In this document: piece after piece, positions 1 to 27,308 of the stretch
How positions within the stretch are numbered: position 1 is the stretch's first letter
Layout of the letters: each line of letters begins with the position of its first letter
Assembly (NCBI RefSeq): GCF_023159225.1
Contig: NC_063174.1
Coordinates: 35,413,691 to 35,477,690, forward strand
Direction: 5' to 3'
DNA from: Perognathus longimembris pacificus
Lineage: Eukaryota > Chordata > Mammalia > Rodentia > Heteromyidae
Length of the DNA: 64,000 nucleotides
Translations under genes and position numbers: made by a program
The notes under the pieces: model-generated
The model's input: the letters and a program-made list of their open reading frames with translations, nothing else
Database searches by the model: none
What the model was told of the DNA's origin: nothing

Positions 1-301
1 TTCTCTGAGAATGCACTTACATTATGAATAAAATCACTCAGTGCACTGGAAGCAAAAGTGATTTTCCTCTAAATATTCAAAATTAGAACATAAAGGCAAA
101 GATCAGAAGGCAGAAATTGGGAGGATCTCAGTTCAAGATCAGCCCTGGGAAAAAAGTTAATGAGACCCAACTCAACAAAGTCAGGAGTGGTTATATATGC
201 CTATGAGTCTGGGTATGCAGGAGGCAGAGGTAGGAAGACATAATCTGAGGCCAGTCTGGGCAAGAATGAAAATAACTAAAGGTTAAAAAGAGAAAAGACC
301 A

Positions 302-502
302 GGGCTGGGAATATGGCCTAGTGGTAAAGTGCTTGCCTCATATACATGAAGCCCTGGGTTTGATTCCTCAGTACCACATATATAGAAAATGGCCAGAAGT
401 GGCGCTGTGGCTCAAGTGGTAGAGTGCTAGCCTTGAGCAAAAAGAAGCCAGGGACAGTGCTTAGGCCCTGAGTTCAAGCCCCAGGACTGGCAAAACAAAA
501 AG
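302..502 (+). mobile_element. ID-dimer SINE, older subfamily
   Basis: It starts GGGCTGGGAATATGGCC and contains both ID-like monomers; the second ends GAGCAAAAAGAAGCC...GGACTGGC with an A-rich tail. AAAAGACCA(G)G flanks it on both sides as a target duplication. Confidence 0.85.
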
Positions 503-544
503 ACCAAGGACATGACTTAAGTGGTAGAGCACCTGTCTAGCTCA

Positions 545-1080
545 TATCCTATTTTAAAGAATATTCAGGCACAGAGATGGAGAAAGGGGCTCCATGTTGT
601 GGATCATTTGTCACCTCACAGTAGTGCCACCATGTCTGGCACTGAACACAGAGCTAACCCCAGCACCCAAGAGCAGCGGCTCAGCCGGCAATCCTCCTCC
701 TCCTCCAAAGGGGCCTTCCTCCTTCACAAATGTGTCCGCCATGGTGTGCCACGGGCAGGATATGAACCCTCAAGAAATATCACCTTCTTTGCCTTCCAAA
801 AACTTCTCTCCTACTAAGAATCTTTTCAGTTCTCCACCTTTCTTCCTTTGCCCTTTGCAGAGTATCTTCTGCGCACTAAACACACAGCACCTGCATCACG
901 TGGGGAGGCAGACCGCGAGCAGACGGAGCGCTGCACTGCGCTAAGGCAGACCTTACGGCCCAGGGACATAAGCTCTCCTTTTGCTCTGTCACCTCGAACA
1001 AAATGGAACATCCAAACAGCAATAGGGACAGCTGCCAGCAATTCAAGAGAAATGTCTAATAAATAGGATGGAGCTATAAC
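545..1080. other. Unassigned segment with a local CpG cluster
   Basis: No SINE or L1 is recognisable. About ten CpGs fall between 690 and 1000, unusual for the surroundings, and a CTTTGCCCTTTGCAG acceptor-like tract ends at 860. Short open frames on both strands have no recognisable product. It may be a conserved regulatory segment, a non-coding exon or a young unknown repeat. Confidence 0.3.
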
Positions 1081-1084
1081 CTCT

Positions 1085-1195
1085 TTCCAAACACATGGTT
1101 TGAATTCGTGGGTTGTGTGGGAAGTGAGACTGGAACCCGGGGCTTTGCAAAATAAAACATGTTTTTAACCATTGAGCTATGTGCCTAACCCCTTA
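1085..1195 (-). mobile_element. Old ID-like SINE remnant
   Basis: An antisense ID pattern is visible (CTGGAACCCGGGGC...CCATTGAGCTATGTGCCTAACCCC), strongly diverged. Confidence 0.45.
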
Positions 1196-1534
1196 AGTAT
1201 TATTTTTTACTTGAACCAGTTTTCATAGAACTGAGAAACCCAAGCAGAACTCCTCTCTTTCATCCTTCACCTTTCTGTACTCATCTCCCAGCCTTCTCTT
1301 TTATGAGTGAGCAGTGATTTTATTGTCTGAGGTTTTGGGTTGGGGATTTTGCCCAAAAACCTGGCCTGTCCTCCCAGCCAATTTGGCTCCCACATAGTCC
1401 AGGTTGTCAGCTAAGGAAAGACTTCCAGGGCTCCATATCCAGAGACGGGCTGTTAGCAGACCTAAGTATTCAGGAAGTTTGCAAATTTGTTGTTGAACAC
1501 AGCCATTTCTCTTACTCTTTTACTCTGATCCTTT

Positions 1535-1625
1535 TAAAAACAAGGGCTTGCTATGCTTCCCAAACTGACCACAAACTCCCTGCCTCGGCCTTCTGTCTAG
1601 CTGGGTCTAGAGGTGCATGCCCTTA
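1535..1625 (-). mobile_element. Old B1-like remnant
   Basis: It matches the antisense B1 layout: GGGCTTGCTATG...CTGACC..AAACTCCCTGCCTCGGCCTTC..TAGCTGGG. Confidence 0.45.
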
Positions 1626-1662
1626 TACCCAGCGTATATACACATATTAAAACTTAAATTCT

Positions 1663-1889
1663 GGGGCTGGGGATATAGCCTAGTGGCAAGAGTGCCTGCC
1701 TCGGATACACGAGGCCCTAGGTTCGATTCCCCAGCACCACATATACAGAAATACAGAAAACGGCCAGAAGCGGCGCTGTGGCTCAAGTGGCAGAGTGCTA
1801 GCCTTGAGCGGGAAGAAGCCAGGGACAGTGCTCAGGCCCTGAGTCCAAGGCCCAGGACTGGCCAAAAAAATAAAATAAAATAAAAAAAT
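1663..1889 (+). mobile_element. ID-dimer SINE, young CpG-rich subfamily
   Basis: This full-length copy has the diagnostic CGGATACACGAGGCCC and GAGCGGGAAGAAGCC. Flanking direct repeats AAACTTAAATTCT lie at about 1650-1662 and 1891-1903. The tail is A/TA-rich. Confidence 0.93.
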
Positions 1890-1904
1890 AAAACTTAAAT
1901 TCTA

Positions 1905-1990
1905 TTGCTGGTGAGGCAGTTTAGTGGTTGAATACATACTTCGCATACATGAATCCATAGGGTCGATCCTCAGTACTACTAAAAAAAAAT
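1905..1990 (+). mobile_element. Diverged ID monomer
   Basis: It shows the ID order TTTAGTGGTTGAATACATACTTCGC, then GGGTCGATCCTCAGTACTACT, then an A-run. Confidence 0.6.
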
Positions 1991-2175
1991 ACAAACTTAA
2001 AAATGTATCTAAGACAAAAGTGATAGCTAAACTTGATAATTTCTAATTTATACTATATTTTATTATCTTAAGTCATGGACATGTTTTGCAAGGTCTACAG
2101 AATTGACTCTGAAATTCATACTTAATGTTATATGTTAAGTGTAAATGATGTGCTACTCATCTTTTAGATCAGTAA

Positions 2176-2414
2176 GTTTTTCTTGGCAATTGTGGGGCTT
2201 GAACTCAGGGCCTGAGTACTGTCCCTGAGCTCTTTTGCTCAAGGTTAACACTCTACCACTTTGAGCCACAGTGCCATGTCCTGTTTTCTGGTAGTTAATT
2301 GGAAAGAAGGGTCTCACAGACTTTCCTGCCCAGGGCTGGCTTTGAACCACACTCCTCAGATCTCAGCCTCCTGAGCCTCCTAGGATTACAAGCTTGAGCC
2401 ACCAGCGCCTGGCC
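2176..2414 (-). mobile_element. B1/ID composite SINE
   Basis: Antisense composite: ID-like half (GGGGCTTGAACTCAGGGCCTGAG ... ACTCTACCAC) then B1-like half (CTCAGCCTCCTGAGCC..AGGATTACA). ATCAGTAA repeats flank it. Confidence 0.85.
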
Positions 2415-2741
2415 ATCAGTAAATACTTTAAACAAACATATGTGTAAGTGCATCTTCAAGGGCTGACTTGCTTGTTTTATATATTACTGGCTCTAGCCTT
2501 CCCCACCCTCCCAGCTAAGTCCAGACCCTCTGTTAGCTGTTCCGCAACATCCTGAACTGGTACTTGGTGACAGTAATAGTATCTCTAGTTGTTTTAGGTT
2601 CACCTTCCCTGTGGTCCTCCTCCCCTAAGTCAAGCACTATATCTGCTCACTGTGGTATCGACAAAAGTTAACATATGCAAGAGCAGATGCATCGTGCTTC
2701 AATTCCCTCTTCTTCCTGGCATCTCTTCCCTGCTCTGGTAA

Positions 2742-19130
<16,389 letters not shown>

Positions 19131-19219
19131 GAATTCAAATACAGTTCATCTAATTTCTTAAATGTTAACTATATTTATAAACATGGGTATTTATTTTGCT
19201 TTTTATCTTATTTAATTTT

Positions 19220-19425
19220 TTGTACCATTACTAAAGCTTAAACTCAAGGTCTAGGTGCTGTTCTTTAGCTTTTTGGTTCAGCCCTACTTAGAATTTCTTT
19301 TGCTGGTTAGCTGAGATAAAAGTGTCCACCTATTTGTCTGTCCTGATTGGCTTTGAATTGAGATTCTCAGACCTAAGGCTCCTGAATATCTAGTATTACA
19401 GGCATGACCCATTGCCACCTGGCTC
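19220..19425 (-). mobile_element. Diverged B1/ID composite SINE
   Basis: AAGCTTAAACTCAAGGTCTAGG to CATTGCCACCTGGC, directly after the GARIN2 3' end. Confidence 0.65.
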
Positions 19426-19949
19426 CATGAATATGTATTTTAAAGGAAGCTCTAGATAACCACATGAAGCTATAAGCTATATTTTCAATTATTAAATTCT
19501 GTCTTGATTAAGCTTTTTGTTTGGGAGTTATTAGAAAAATTTGTATTCTCTATGGTTTTAATTCTCTCATTTGAACATTAGCCCCAACACTGTGTTCTTG
19601 CCATTATTGGTGAGGTCATTGAAGGTGGTGACAGTTGTTTACACTTCTACATTCTAGCTGAATACCCGATGCTAAGGGATAACATTTATTGAAACAGGAT
19701 TTTTAAAAAATATTATTTCAATAGTTATTTTCAATTTTAATTCATTTTTAAGAACACATGGAGTTTTAAAATATTATATACATTTAAAATATATATCCCA
19801 TATATTATGTATATTTGAAACTCTCATATATATACATATACATAATCATACATATATGAAACTCCCAGACCAGGCATGTAGTAGCTAAGTGATAGACCCC
19901 TTACCTAACAGCAATATGAAAAAACAGCATTATGAAAACAAAAAGGAAA

Positions 19950-20013
19950 GCTGAGTGCTGGCTCACACCAGTAATCCTAGCTACTCAAGAGGCTGAGATC
20001 TGAGGATTGAAAT
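19950..20013 (+). mobile_element. B1/ID composite SINE, left part, split by L1
   Basis: GCTGAGTGCTGGCTCACACC..CTGAGATCTGAGGATTG; its ID half resumes at 21222 beyond the L1 insert. Confidence 0.75.
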
Positions 20014-20019
20014 TAAAAA

Positions 20020-20984
20020 TCAAGTCCTTCTATTTCCTTATGAATGGGGCAATGCCATTCTTTCTAATAGAGGCATAAAATTCCATTGTGTATATGTACC
20101 ACATTCTCCTGATCCATTCGTCTACTGAGGGGCATCTGGGTAGGTTCCATATTTTAGCTATGACAAATTGTGCTGCAATGAACATTGTTGTGCTGGTGGC
20201 TTTAGTTTGTTCTTGTTTGTGGTCTTTTGGGTAGATGCCCAAAAGTGGGGCTGCTGGGTCATAGGGTAGCTCTATGTTTAGCCTTCTGAGGAATCTCCAT
20301 ACCGCTTGCCAGAGTGGCTGAACCAGTTTACATTCCCATCAACAATGAAGTAGGGTTCCCTTTTGGCCACATCCCCTCCAATATTTGTTATTGTTAGTTT
20401 TCTTGATATAGGACATTCTAAGTGAAGTGAGCCAGACCCAAAGAAACATGGACTCTATGATCTCCCTCATAGGAAATAATTAGCACAGGTTTAGGCTAGT
20501 CACAGCAGAGGATCACAAGAGCCCAATAGCTATACCCTTATAAACACATAAGATGATGCTAAGTGAAATGAACTCCATGTTATGGAAACGACTGTTATAT
20601 CACTGTTGTAATTACTTTCAACATGCCATGTGAAACTGTAGCTTCTATTGTTGATGATCCTCTTGTATCCCCTTCCTGTGGTTGTACCTGCACTATCAGT
20701 GTATCTTATCTGAGTACATTGGAAACCGTGTATACTGGTATGAGAACTAGGAAACAGTAAGGAAATACCAAAATCGAGAGACAAAAGATAAAAAGACAAA
20801 TGACTACAAAAGCAATACTTGCAAAACTGGTGTAAATCAACTGAACAACTCATGTGGGGAGAGGGAAAGGAAGGGGGGAGGGGGGAATGAGAGAGGAGGT
20901 AACAAACAGTACAAGAAATGTATCCAATGCCTAATGTATGAAACTGTAACCCCTCTGTACATCAGTTTGACAAAAAAAAAAAAA
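20020..20984 (+). mobile_element. L1 with 5' inversion (twin priming)
   Basis: 20020-20416 is ORF2 C-terminus in minus orientation (antisense frame 20242-20030 reads GIYPKDHKQEQ ... MWYIYTMEFYASI). 20420-20984 is the adjoining 3' UTR in plus orientation, ending GTTTGACAAAA. In L1 coordinates the two pieces nearly abut, as expected of twin priming. GAAATT(A/C)AAAA flanks both ends, and the whole insert splits a composite SINE. Confidence 0.85.
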
Positions 20985-21186
20985 TTTTTTTTTGACCAGT
21001 CCTGGGGCTTGGACTCAGGGCCTGAGCACTGTCCCTGGCTTCTTTTTGCTCAAGGCTAGCACTCTGCCACTTGAGCCACAGCGCCACTTCTGGTCCATTT
21101 TCTGTATATGTGGTGCTGGGGAATTGAACCTAGGGCCTCATGTATACGAGGCAAGCACTCTTGCCACTAGGCCATATCCCCAGCCC
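20985..21186 (-). mobile_element. ID-dimer SINE inserted in the L1 tail
   Basis: GACCAGTCCTGGGGCTTGGAC to CTAGGCCATATCCCCAGCCC; the host GACAA(A/T)AA is repeated after it. Confidence 0.9.
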
Positions 21187-21221
21187 GACAATAAACATTT
21201 TTTAAAAAAGAAATTCAAAAC

Positions 21222-21328
21222 AATTAGCCATTCAAAACCTAGAAGCAGAGCTGTAGCTCAGCGTGGTAGTGTGCTAGCCTTGAGCAAAAGAGCTCAGGGA
21301 CAATGCCCAGGACCTGAGTTGAAGCTCC
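21222..21328 (+). mobile_element. B1/ID composite SINE, right part, split by L1
   Basis: CAATTAGCC..AGCTGTAGCTCAGCGTGGTAG..TTGAGCAAAAGAGCTCAGGG, the continuation of 19950-20013. Confidence 0.7.
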
Positions 21329-21450
<122 letters not shown>

Positions 21451-21483
21451 AAAAAAACTTAAAACTCCATATTCTCCATTGAA

Positions 21484-21547
21484 ACAATGTTTTGTTGCAG
21501 TACTGGGGATTGAACCCATTATCACTTGAGCTATGCCCCAAGCACAA
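21484..21547 (-). mobile_element. ID fragment
   Basis: AGTACTGGGGATTGAACCCAT..CTTGAGCTATGCCCCAAGC. Confidence 0.6.
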
Positions 21548-21792
21548 TGGTTTGTGTTTTTAAAAGCTACCACTTATTTTCTAAAAGCTTCTTTCTGGAC
21601 ATTCTTCATGTATTGCACTATCTCATATATCTAAAGTGGAATGAATAGAAACAGGAAGTACTACTTATTCCCATATTTTCCTTCCTCTTCTGTCTAGACA
21701 ATATTCTAGAATAATGTAGTACAATATGGTAGCCATAGACAGTCATGGCTTCTGAGCACTTGAAATGTGGCTAACATGACTAAGAAACTGAG

Positions 21793-21828
21793 TTTTAGAT
21801 AATGGTTAAATTTTAGATAATGGTTAAT
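21793..21828 (+). repeat. 18-bp tandem duplication
   Basis: TTTTAGATAATGGTTAA is present twice in tandem. Confidence 0.85.
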
Positions 21829-21902
21829 GCAAATTCAAAACTGAACACTTACCTAATATCTTCCAATTAAATACAATTTTATTTTATTATTTTAGTAGAG
21901 CT

Positions 21903-21992
21903 ACTTTTTTTTTGCCATGTTGGAAATGAAACCTAGGTCCTAACCCACATTTGTCAAGTGCTGTACCACTAAACTACATTCCCCAGTCTAGT
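21903..21992 (-). mobile_element. ID monomer
   Basis: TTTTTGCCATGTTGGAAATG..CACTAAACTACATTCCCCAG. Confidence 0.6.
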
Positions 21993-22007
21993 AATCCTAC
22001 ATTGGTG

Positions 22008-22240
22008 TTTCTGTTGGTTATGGAGCTTGAACTCTGGGCCTGGGCACTGTCCCTGAGCTCTTTCACTCAAGGCTAGTGCTCTACCACTTTGAGGCACAGT
22101 TCCACTTCCAGTTTTCTGGTCGTTAGAGATAAGACTCTCAGGGACTTTCCTGATTGGGGCTGGCTTTGAACCTCAATCCTCAGGTCTCACCTTCCTGAGT
22201 AGCTAGGATTACAAGCATGAGCCACCAATGCCCCACTTAA
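22008..22240 (-). mobile_element. B1/ID composite SINE
   Basis: GGAGCTTGAACTCTGGGCC through CATGAGCCACCAATGCC. Confidence 0.83.
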
Positions 22241-22332
22241 TTCTACATTTTTATGTCAATTATTTATAGTGTCCAATGAGAGATATAGGTGTAAAATACA
22301 AGCCAGATTTTAAAAAATATTTTTATAAAAAT

Positions 22333-22530
22333 ATGGGCTGGGAATATGGCCTAGTGTTATTTCGCCTCATATACATGAAGCCCTGGGTTTGATTCCTCAG
22401 CACCACATATATAGAAAAAGCCAGAAGTGGCGCTGTGGCTCAAGTGGTAGAGTGCTAGCCTTGAGCAAAAAGAAGCCAGCCCCTGAGTTCAAGCCCCAGT
22501 ACTGGCAAAAATAACCCCACAAACGAAACA
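22333..22530 (+). mobile_element. ID-dimer SINE, older subfamily
   Basis: GGGCTGGGAATATGGCCTAG..GAGCAAAAAGAAGCCAGC; a short internal deletion removes GGGACAGTGCTCAGG. Confidence 0.85.
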
Positions 22531-22532
<2 letters not shown>

Positions 22533-22603
<71 letters not shown>

Positions 22604-22622
22604 CGGGGTGTGTGTGTGTGTC
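22533..22622 (+). repeat. (CT)n followed by (GT)n
   Basis: About 33 CT units followed by GGTCGGGG and a short GT run, at the tail of the preceding SINE. Confidence 0.95.
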
Positions 22623-22637
22623 AAAACCAGGTGTTAG

Positions 22638-22850
22638 GGGCTGGGGATATAGCCTAGTGGCAAGAGTGCCTGCCTCGGATACATGAGGCCCTAGGTTCGG
22701 TTCCCCAGCACCACATATACAGAAAACGGCCAGAAGCGGCGCTGTGGCTCAAGTGGCAGAGTGCTAGCCTTGAGCGGGAAGAAGCCAGGGACAGTGCTCA
22801 GGCCCTGAGTCCAAGGCCCAGGACTGGCCAAAAAAAAAAAAAAAAAAACA
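22638..22850 (+). mobile_element. ID-dimer SINE, young, full length
   Basis: Carries GAGCGGGAAGAAGCC and a long A-tail. AAAACCAGGTGTTAG is duplicated exactly at 22623-22637 and 22851-22865. Confidence 0.95.
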
Positions 22851-22985
22851 AAAACCAGGTGTTAGTGGCTCTTGCTTGTAATTGTAGTTAATTGGGAAAC
22901 TGAGAATGAGAGGATCATATTGTCAAGCCAGTCCAGACAGAAAAGTACATAATACCCCATCTTCTGTGCAGGAAGTTAGATGCCT
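22851..22985 (+). mobile_element. B1-like half of a composite SINE
   Basis: CCAGGTGTTAGTGGCTCTTGC..AAGCCAGTCCAGACAGAAAAG, the host of the preceding insertion. Confidence 0.65.
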
Positions 22986-23284
22986 GTGATCTATGATCCC
23001 AATGACAAGCAGCCTAAGAGCAGGCACAGCACAGCTCAGGTGCAGGTCAAGCAGGACACTAAACTCTGTCCTAAAAATAACCATGAAGGCAGATACCACT
23101 GGCTCAACTGTAAATCCTAGTGTTCTAAATTAATCCTGGGAGAAAGCCATGCTGAAGGTGTGGCTCAAATGAAGCAACACCAAGCAAGTAAAGCTATAAG
23201 GTCCTTATTTTAGTACTCTCAAAATAGAAAAGAAAAAAAAAGTATAATAATTCATTATACTTCATTTAACATGTTTTTGGTTTG

Positions 23285-23535
23285 GGGGGGTGTTTATTGG
23301 CTGGTCATGGGGCCTAAACTCAGGGCCTGGATGCTGTCCCTGAGCTCTTTTGCTCAAGGCTACTGCTCTACCACTTTGAGCCACAGTGCCACTTCTGGTT
23401 TTTGAGTGGTTAATTGGAGAGAAGAGACTCATGGGGACTTTTCTGCCCAGGCTGGCTTCAAACCAAGATCCTTAGATCTCAGCGTCCTTGAGTAGCTAGG
23501 ATTATAGGCATGAGGCATAGGCACCTGGCTTAAGT
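23285..23535 (-). mobile_element. B1/ID composite SINE
   Basis: GGCCTAAACTCAGGGCCTGG to GCATAGGCACCTGGC. Confidence 0.85.
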
Positions 23536-23687
23536 TTTATATTGCTTATTTAGTTATATTGATTATTGGTTATTGGTTATTTAAGTAATATTTAACCCAA
23601 CATTGGATTAAAATATTTAAAGAATAATTTCATTCCTTATTTTTAATGAAGCAATTAAATAACATGCACAGAATACATTTGTGAGGG

Positions 23688-23889
23688 ACTGAGAATGTGG
23701 CTCAGTGGTAGAGTGATTGCCTAGCATGCATGAAGAAGCCCTGGGTTCGATTCCTCAGCACCACATAAACAGAAAAAAGCCAGAAGTGGTGCTGTGGCTC
23801 AAAAGGTAGAGTGCTAGCCCTAAGCAAAAAGAAGCAAGGACAGTGCTCAGGCCCTAAGCCCCAGGACTGGCAAAAAAAAAAAAAAAAGA
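23688..23889 (+). mobile_element. ID-dimer SINE, older
   Basis: GGACTGAGAATGTGGCTCAG to the A-run; ATACATTTGTGA flanks both ends. Confidence 0.88.
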
Positions 23890-24171
23890 TACATTTGTGA
23901 ACAAAACACATGTGACTCATAGTATATTTCCATAGGATAGCATTACTCTAGAGAAAAATCATTTTATTGGCTCCGAGCCCAGGGAATTCCTCCTCTTCCT
24001 TTGCCTACAAAGATGGAAGGAATTTCTTCCCACCTCCTCAATCAAGAGTGAAAAAGATTCCCATGAAACCAACTAGAGACTGGGAGCATGCTACAATCAG
24101 GAATACACATATACAACAGAGACTATTGTCTTTTACAAAAACAACTTCCTTGATGCAGATTATCTATAGAA

Positions 24172-24381
24172 TTTTTTTTTCTTGGCCAGTCCTGGGGCTT
24201 GGACTCAGGGCCTGAGCACTGTCCCTGGCTTCTTTTTGCTCAAGGCTAGCACTCTGCCACTTGAGCCACAGCGCCACTTCTGGCCATTTTCTGTATATGT
24301 GGTGCTGGGGAATTGAACCCAGGGCCTCATGTATATGAGGCAAGGCAAGCACTCTTGCCACTAGGCCATATCCCCAGCCCC
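24172..24381 (-). mobile_element. ID-dimer SINE
   Basis: Exact 16-bp duplications CAGATTATCTATAGAA at 24156-24171 and 24382-24397. It has the older GCTTCTTTTTGCTCAAGG form. Confidence 0.94.
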
Positions 24382-24479
24382 CAGATTATCTATAGAAAAG
24401 AAAGTTAGAAGCACAACTAGTTATCTGGTAAGAGCCACTGCAAAGGTTGGTGTACAAGCACTTTGAGAGATTCTTTACA

Positions 24480-24860
24480 AATATAACGTACTTACTAGAA
24501 GACCAAAAAATTCTACTCCTATATATTTACTCAAGAACAATGAAGGCATGTTCACAGCAGACACATGTTAAAACCAAGACTCATAAACAAAGTGTCATGG
24601 GATTTTATTCATAATAGCGAAAAACTGGAAACAACCCAAATGTCCATCAGCCAATGAGCAGTTAAACACACTGTGGTATATTTATACAGCAGTACTACTT
24701 AGCAACAAAAGAAACAAACTACTTATAAATGCTACAACACATGGTTGAATCTTAGAAACATTATGTTGAGTGAAAGAAGTTAGATCATATAATAAAAAGA
24801 TTTATAGAAAGATTTAGAAGATGAAACTAATTATAAAAATCTGTCAGTGGAAGTGTGGGG
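24480..24860 (+). mobile_element. Old L1 3' fragment
   Basis: Contains the classic ACAACCCAAATGTCCATCAG..GGTATATTTATACA..TTATGTTGAGTGAAAGAAG order of old mammalian L1. Confidence 0.85.
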
Positions 24861-24921
24861 TAGGGTTAGGTAGGACAGTACTAATTACAAAGTCGTATAA
24901 GGAAACTTTTTAAGAAAATAG

Positions 24922-25138
24922 AGGGCTGGGAATATGGCCTAGTGGTAGAGTGCTTGCCTTGTATACATGAAGCCCTGGGTTTGATTCCTCAGCACCACAT
25001 ATATAGAAAAAAAAAGCTAGAAGTGGCACTGTGACTCAAGTGGTAGAGTCCTAGCCTTGAACAAAAAGAAGCCAGGGACAGTGCTCAGGCCTTGAGTTCA
25101 AGCCCCAGGACTGGCCAAAAATAAAAAAGAAAGAAAGA
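24922..25138 (+). mobile_element. ID-dimer SINE, older
   Basis: GAGGGCTGGGAATATGGCC to CAGGACTGGCCAAAAATAAA. Confidence 0.88.
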
Positions 25139-25189
25139 AATAGATGTTTTCCATTACAGTGATTAGTTATAGTGATTAGTACATACATA

Positions 25190-25430
25190 CATGAGCCCAT
25201 GGCTCATGTCTATAATCCTAGCTACACAGGGGGAAAAAATCTGAGGATAGTGATTCAAAGCCAGCCCTAGCAGGAAAGTCTGTGAGACTTTTAGCTCCAG
25301 TTAACCACTGAAAAACCAGGAGTGGGGCTATGGCTCAAGTGGTAGAGCACAAACCTTGAGCAAAAAAGCTCAAGGACAGCACCTAGGCCTTGAGTTCAAG
25401 CCCCAGGACTGGCACACACACACAATAAAA
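25190..25430 (+). mobile_element. B1/ID composite SINE
   Basis: Starts CCCATGGCTCATGTCTATAATCC, ends CCCAGGACTGGC with a CA-rich tail. Confidence 0.82.
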
Positions 25431-25520
25431 GGAAGTATTTAGTTGTATATAAATTATGCTTCAATATATTGATTTAAAAAAATTATATTTATAGACTAAA
25501 CACAAAGGTTCTGTAGTTTG

Positions 25521-25618
25521 CCACTTCTGGCTGTTTTCTATATATGTGGTGCTGGGAAATTGAACCCAGGGCTTCAGGTATACAAGGCAAGTACTTGCCA
25601 CTAGGCCATATTCCCAGC
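25521..25618 (-). mobile_element. 3'-truncated, tailless ID-dimer insert (98 nt)
   Basis: Read on the minus strand it runs from GGCTGGGAATATGGCC through the first monomer and linker and stops at CAGAAGTGGC, just before the second monomer. There is no A-tail, yet CTGTAGTTTG is duplicated at 25511-25520 and 25619-25628. Confidence 0.8.
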
Positions 25619-25908
25619 CTGTAGTTTGGATTTTGAATGTCCCAAAGGCCCATGTATTGAGGTAAGATTCCCAACTTTGGGTGCTGTTGGGAAGCAGTAG
25701 AAACCTTTACATGATGGGGCCTAGTCACTGGGGAAAAGGGGTGTTGTTGAAAGGGAAATGTGGACCCTAGCCCACCCCCAACTTCTCTCTCTCTTTACTT
25801 CCAAGACACCATGAAATGAACAGTGTCATCTACCACATGTGGTTTATGCAATCACAGATCCAAAGCAGCAAGGCCAAATATGACCCCCCACACACAAAGG
25901 CCCTTATT

Positions 25909-26125
25909 TTATTGGGATTTTTTTTTTTTTTTTGGCCAGTCCTGGGCCTTGGACTCAGGGCCTGAGCACTGTCCCTGGCTTCTTTTTGCTCAAGGCTAGC
26001 ACTCTGCCACTTGAGCCACAGCGCCACCTCTGGCCGTTTTCTGTATATGTGGTGCTGGGGAATCGAACCCAGGGCCTCATGTATATGAGGCAGGCACTCT
26101 TGCCACTAGGCCATATCCCCAGCCC
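25909..26125 (-). mobile_element. ID-dimer SINE
   Basis: Duplication CACAAAGGCCCTTATT at 25893-25908 and 26126-26141; the T-run is separated from it by TTATTGGGA. Confidence 0.92.
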
Positions 26126-26141
26126 CACAAAGGCCCTTATT

Positions 26142-27244
26142 AAGCCTTTATTCAGTTGTCCTCAGGTATTTTGTCACAGTGATAGAAAGCTAACAGCTTT
26201 ACTAGGTTTAAGAAATAGGAAATACATATTCAAACCTGCTTGCTCTTAAAGATGCACTGCTTTTTTCCTTAAAATCAGTTTTATGATCAAGGGACATTCA
26301 GAAATATTATATAACTAAATTGTTTTACCTTTCTATTAATATTCCTAATTCTTTGTGATATCACACATCCACCTAAATTTCCTAAACCATTATAATATTG
26401 TGCCAGTACTCCCTTATGCTTCTTTCTTTCCACATCAGCCTGTGGTAAAACTAACTCATGGGAAAGCATATTGATTTAGAATACAGTTCTCAAATAGAAC
26501 ACATATGCTTTTGAAAATGCTCAATATCTGTGCTGTCCAATGTGGTCAAGCTCAGTTTTGTATTTTCTTTTTGTGGGTCATGGGGCTTAAACTCAGGACC
26601 TAGTTGCTTTTGCACTCAAGGCTAGCATTCTATCACTTTGAGCTATAGTGCCACTAAGAACATAATTCTTAAAAGACACCATAAGGAAAATATATTCATA
26701 TTTATTCTACTTTAAAACAATCTCAAATCTACTTTAGAAATCTTTCAACAAAGTGAAGATGGTTTTTCATGTGAATACATAAATCCAATGTCCAGACATG
26801 TATTTACTAGGTATTAATGCTGAGTGTAGTTGCCTATCAAATTAGATGGAGTGGTCTGATTAATACCAGTACTTAAGAAAAATTCAACTAAATACCAATT
26901 AAGCTAATTATAAAATATCTTCCCACGAAGTTGAAGACCCTTATGATTTAGATATACAGTCAGTCTTTAAATGTAAAACACTTGAGTTAGGAGATCCTGA
27001 AGACATAAACAAATGAAAGCATTAGCAGTGTTCTCTTCCTCTGTCACTGCTCCTGTTTCAGGAGCCTGTGACACAGAGCTGTGTTACTACTGCTGCCAGC
27101 ACTGCACGGGAACAGGAAGGAAAGGATCCATTTCCACTCTGAAGTTTCAACTTAGAGTGCATTTTCCAATACAATGTTAGTGAAGTACTGTAGGAGCTAG
27201 AATACAGATCAAATATACTGTTGGTGTTTTGCTGTTCTTGAATG
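26142..27244. other. Mostly unique intergenic DNA
   Basis: Holds one antisense ID-like half (26562-26656, GGGGCTTAAACTCAGGACC..TTTGAGCTATAGTGCC); no gene seen. Confidence 0.5.
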
Positions 27245-27308
27245 TCACCATAGGTCAAGCATAAGGGTGCATCCCTTTAGCTGAGCACTTAAGAGACTGA
27301 GGCAGGTG

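Noticed and set aside
1680..1865. Recurring peptide frames such as ASPGPWTQGLSTVPGFF across the window
   Set aside because: All are translations of the antisense ID-dimer SINE.
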